64,000 bases of DNA from RUG12783 sp946409545 (GTDB lineage: Bacteria; Bacillota_I; Bacilli_A; RF39; UBA660): the NCBI GenBank assembly GCA_946409545.1, contig CAMJWT010000008.1:1-64000 (forward strand), in the 5' to 3' direction. The stretch's first letter is position 1. Each line of letters opens with the position of its first letter. Of this stretch, positions 62,921-64,000 are shown in pieces. Made by a program: the position numbers and the translations under genes. The notes below the pieces were generated by a model. That model was not told where the DNA came from and ran no database searches. It saw only the letters and a program-made list of their open reading frames with translations.

Positions 62921-63920
62921 TAAATTATTTTTCGCAATAATCAGTGTCTTTGTTCTAATTTTGATTGCCTTTGTATCATTCCGTTTATTTGATTGGTTTA
63001 ATAATAAAGAAACTATTTCTTTGTATGATGATAAACTAAAAGAAGTTGGTTATGAGAAAAAAAGTAATACTTATTATTATGGTGATACTATAAGACTTGC
63101 AATTAATCAATATCCAACTCATCGATCAATTGAATTACGTGATCGCTTAGATAACTTTGATTGGAATAAAAATCTTGATGTTTATTTAAGAACAGTAAAA
63201 GTGTTTATTGACTTTGATTATGAATTAATAAGTAAAGGTATTGAATACGTTATTAATAATAGTTTAATTACGGAATCAGTAGCATCTATTGATTTTAATT
63301 TTTCATCATATGCTATATCAATTTATTTTTTTCCTAAGGATAATCTTTCGATAAATATTACGTTTAATAAATATACAACAACTGATTATAAACATTATTA
63401 TGCTAGTGGTATAGCAGATAAATCATTCGCTTTTGATAAGCTAGTTTTAAAAAAGATTTTTAACAAAGATATTCCTGTAGAAATATTAAGTAGAATGAGT
63501 GAAAATACTTTAAAAGATTTTGAAAAAAATAGTATTCATAATAGTTTTAATATTGATGATGTAGAAGCTAATATCTCATCTTATGATAAAGCATCTCTTT
63601 ATATTTCATATTCTAAATATGATTATATAGATTATCGTAATATTGATTTTGAATTAACATATGATATTAAAAATTTCCATGATGATATTATAAAAGATTT
63701 AGAATTAATGGATAGATTATTTAAAACAAATAGTGTACAATATAAAGACAAGATTATTGATCTAATTGAAAACCCTAATACTGATTATCATGTATCAGAG
63801 AAATCAAATTATTCGGAGAAGTATTATTATGGTCATTTTACAATTGATAGTAATTTTCAAGTAAATATCCGACTATATGAAAATAGAGTTGAAATTAGAT
63901 ATGAATTTAAGGAGTATTAA
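62898..63920 (+). CDS. Membrane-anchored protein of unknown function (340 aa)
   Basis: A basic start and one membrane helix (residues 11-32) anchor an ectodomain of about 305 residues rich in Asp, Tyr, Asn and Ser. It has no recognised motif. Two halves share a YxxxxYD or YxxSKYDYIDYR-like strand pattern, so it may be an internal duplication. A full AAGGAGAG ribosome site lies about 10 bases before ATG, inside the phosphatase gene, so translation is coupled. The stop overlaps the next start (TAATG). Confidence 0.75.
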   Translation: MKKKKNSNKLFFAIISVFVLILIAFVSFRLFDWFNNKETISLYDDKLKEVGYEKKSNTYYYGDTIRLAINQYPTHRSIELRDRLDNFDWNKNLDVYLRTVKVFIDFDYELISKGIEYVINNSLITESVASIDFNFSSYAISIYFFPKDNLSINITFNKYTTTDYKHYYASGIADKSFAFDKLVLKKIFNKDIPVEILSRMSENTLKDFEKNSIHNSFNIDDVEANISSYDKASLYISYSKYDYIDYRNIDFELTYDIKNFHDDIIKDLELMDRLFKTNSVQYKDKIIDLIENPNTDYHVSEKSNYSEKYYYGHFTIDSNFQVNIRLYENRVEIRYEFKEY

Positions 63921-64000
63921 TGAAAAAAGTATTATTGTTATTAATTGTTCTTTTGTTAGTAGGATGTAAGGGTGACTCAAAAGAAATCGTTAAATTTAAA
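63920..64000 (+). CDS. Lipoprotein, partial (runs past the end of the window)
   Basis: Only the first 27 residues are present. MKKVLLLLIVLLLVGCKGDSKE is a type II signal peptide with lipobox LVGC and acceptor Cys16. AAGGAGT precedes ATG, which overlaps the upstream stop codon. The mature part is outside the window. Confidence 0.8.
   Translation, partial: MKKVLLLLIVLLLVGCKGDSKEIVKFK

Overview
The window comes from a low-GC (AT-rich) Gram-positive bacterium. A T-box leader, an rnpM/ylxR gene in the nusA-infB operon, yqeG-yqeH, the single-chain glycyl-tRNA synthetase, SipW/TasA-like genes, a class B sortase and many intrinsic terminators all point to Bacillota. The extreme AT bias, small gene set and many cell-surface proteins suggest an uncultured, host-associated Bacilli lineage (RF39- or Erysipelotrichia-like). 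This placement is inference. Sortase and sortase substrates argue for a cell wall, against a true Mollicute. Stops are mostly TAA; TGA is used as a stop and TGG encodes Trp, so the code is the standard bacterial one. No transposase, integrase, CRISPR array or prophage is visible.

Layout. 1-1 kb: tRNA-Asp, tRNA-Phe, a small unknown gene and a ferredoxin. 1.1-3.0 kb: two membrane proteins with disordered ends. 3.1-7.1 kb: a tight six-gene operon of small helical proteins (one with a WxG motif), two paralogous proteins with papain-like Cys/His/Asp motifs and a possible immunity protein; it resembles a type VII (LXG-like) effector locus. 7.1-11.3 kb: rimP (short)-nusA-rnpM-infB-rbfA with promoter and leader hairpin. 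11.4-16.3 kb: a giant Cna-B/SpaA surface protein. 16.4-20.1 kb: AMP-forming acyl ligase and a hybrid histidine kinase lacking its phosphoacceptors. 20.2-22.4 kb: a compact T-box, glyS and an S51 peptidase. 22.5-24.8 kb: sortase substrate, TasA-like protein and SipW. 24.9-31.1 kb: unknown gene, trxA, trxB, uvrC, yqeG, yqeH, frr. 31.14-31.67 kb: an about 525-nt structured noncoding RNA with its own consensus promoter and terminator. 31.7-35.1 kb: membrane-anchored surface protein, YgjP-like metallopeptidase, folD, HAM1 NTPase. 35.2-36.0 kb: class B sortase. 36.2-49.6 kb: surface cluster with InlB-B/Big2 repeats, a small paralogue of its C-terminal domain, a 3027-residue repeat protein and a PepSY-like membrane protein. 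49.6-51.6 kb: degenerate metallophosphoesterase, CPBP protease, NFU protein, tRNA-Arg. 51.7-58.3 kb: M48 protease and a second giant Cna-B protein. 58.3-64 kb: DUF2207-like/LemA pair, DUF308 protein, lysozyme-like protein, second Ser/His signal peptidase, small membrane protein, tyrosine phosphatase, anchored unknown and a partial lipoprotein.

How it fits together. Core translation and repair genes are interleaved with cell-surface genes. Sortase B, three proteins ending in TPITG or VPKTG sorting signals, SipW with a TasA-like substrate, a second SipW-like peptidase and the two giant paralogues form a coherent surface-display system. The two Cna-B giants share stretches of 181 and 226 identical bases inside diverged sequence, indicating recent gene conversion. 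The strongest candidates for something undescribed are the ncRNA after frr, the papain-like effector operon, the phosphoacceptor-less hybrid kinase, and the compact glycine T-box.
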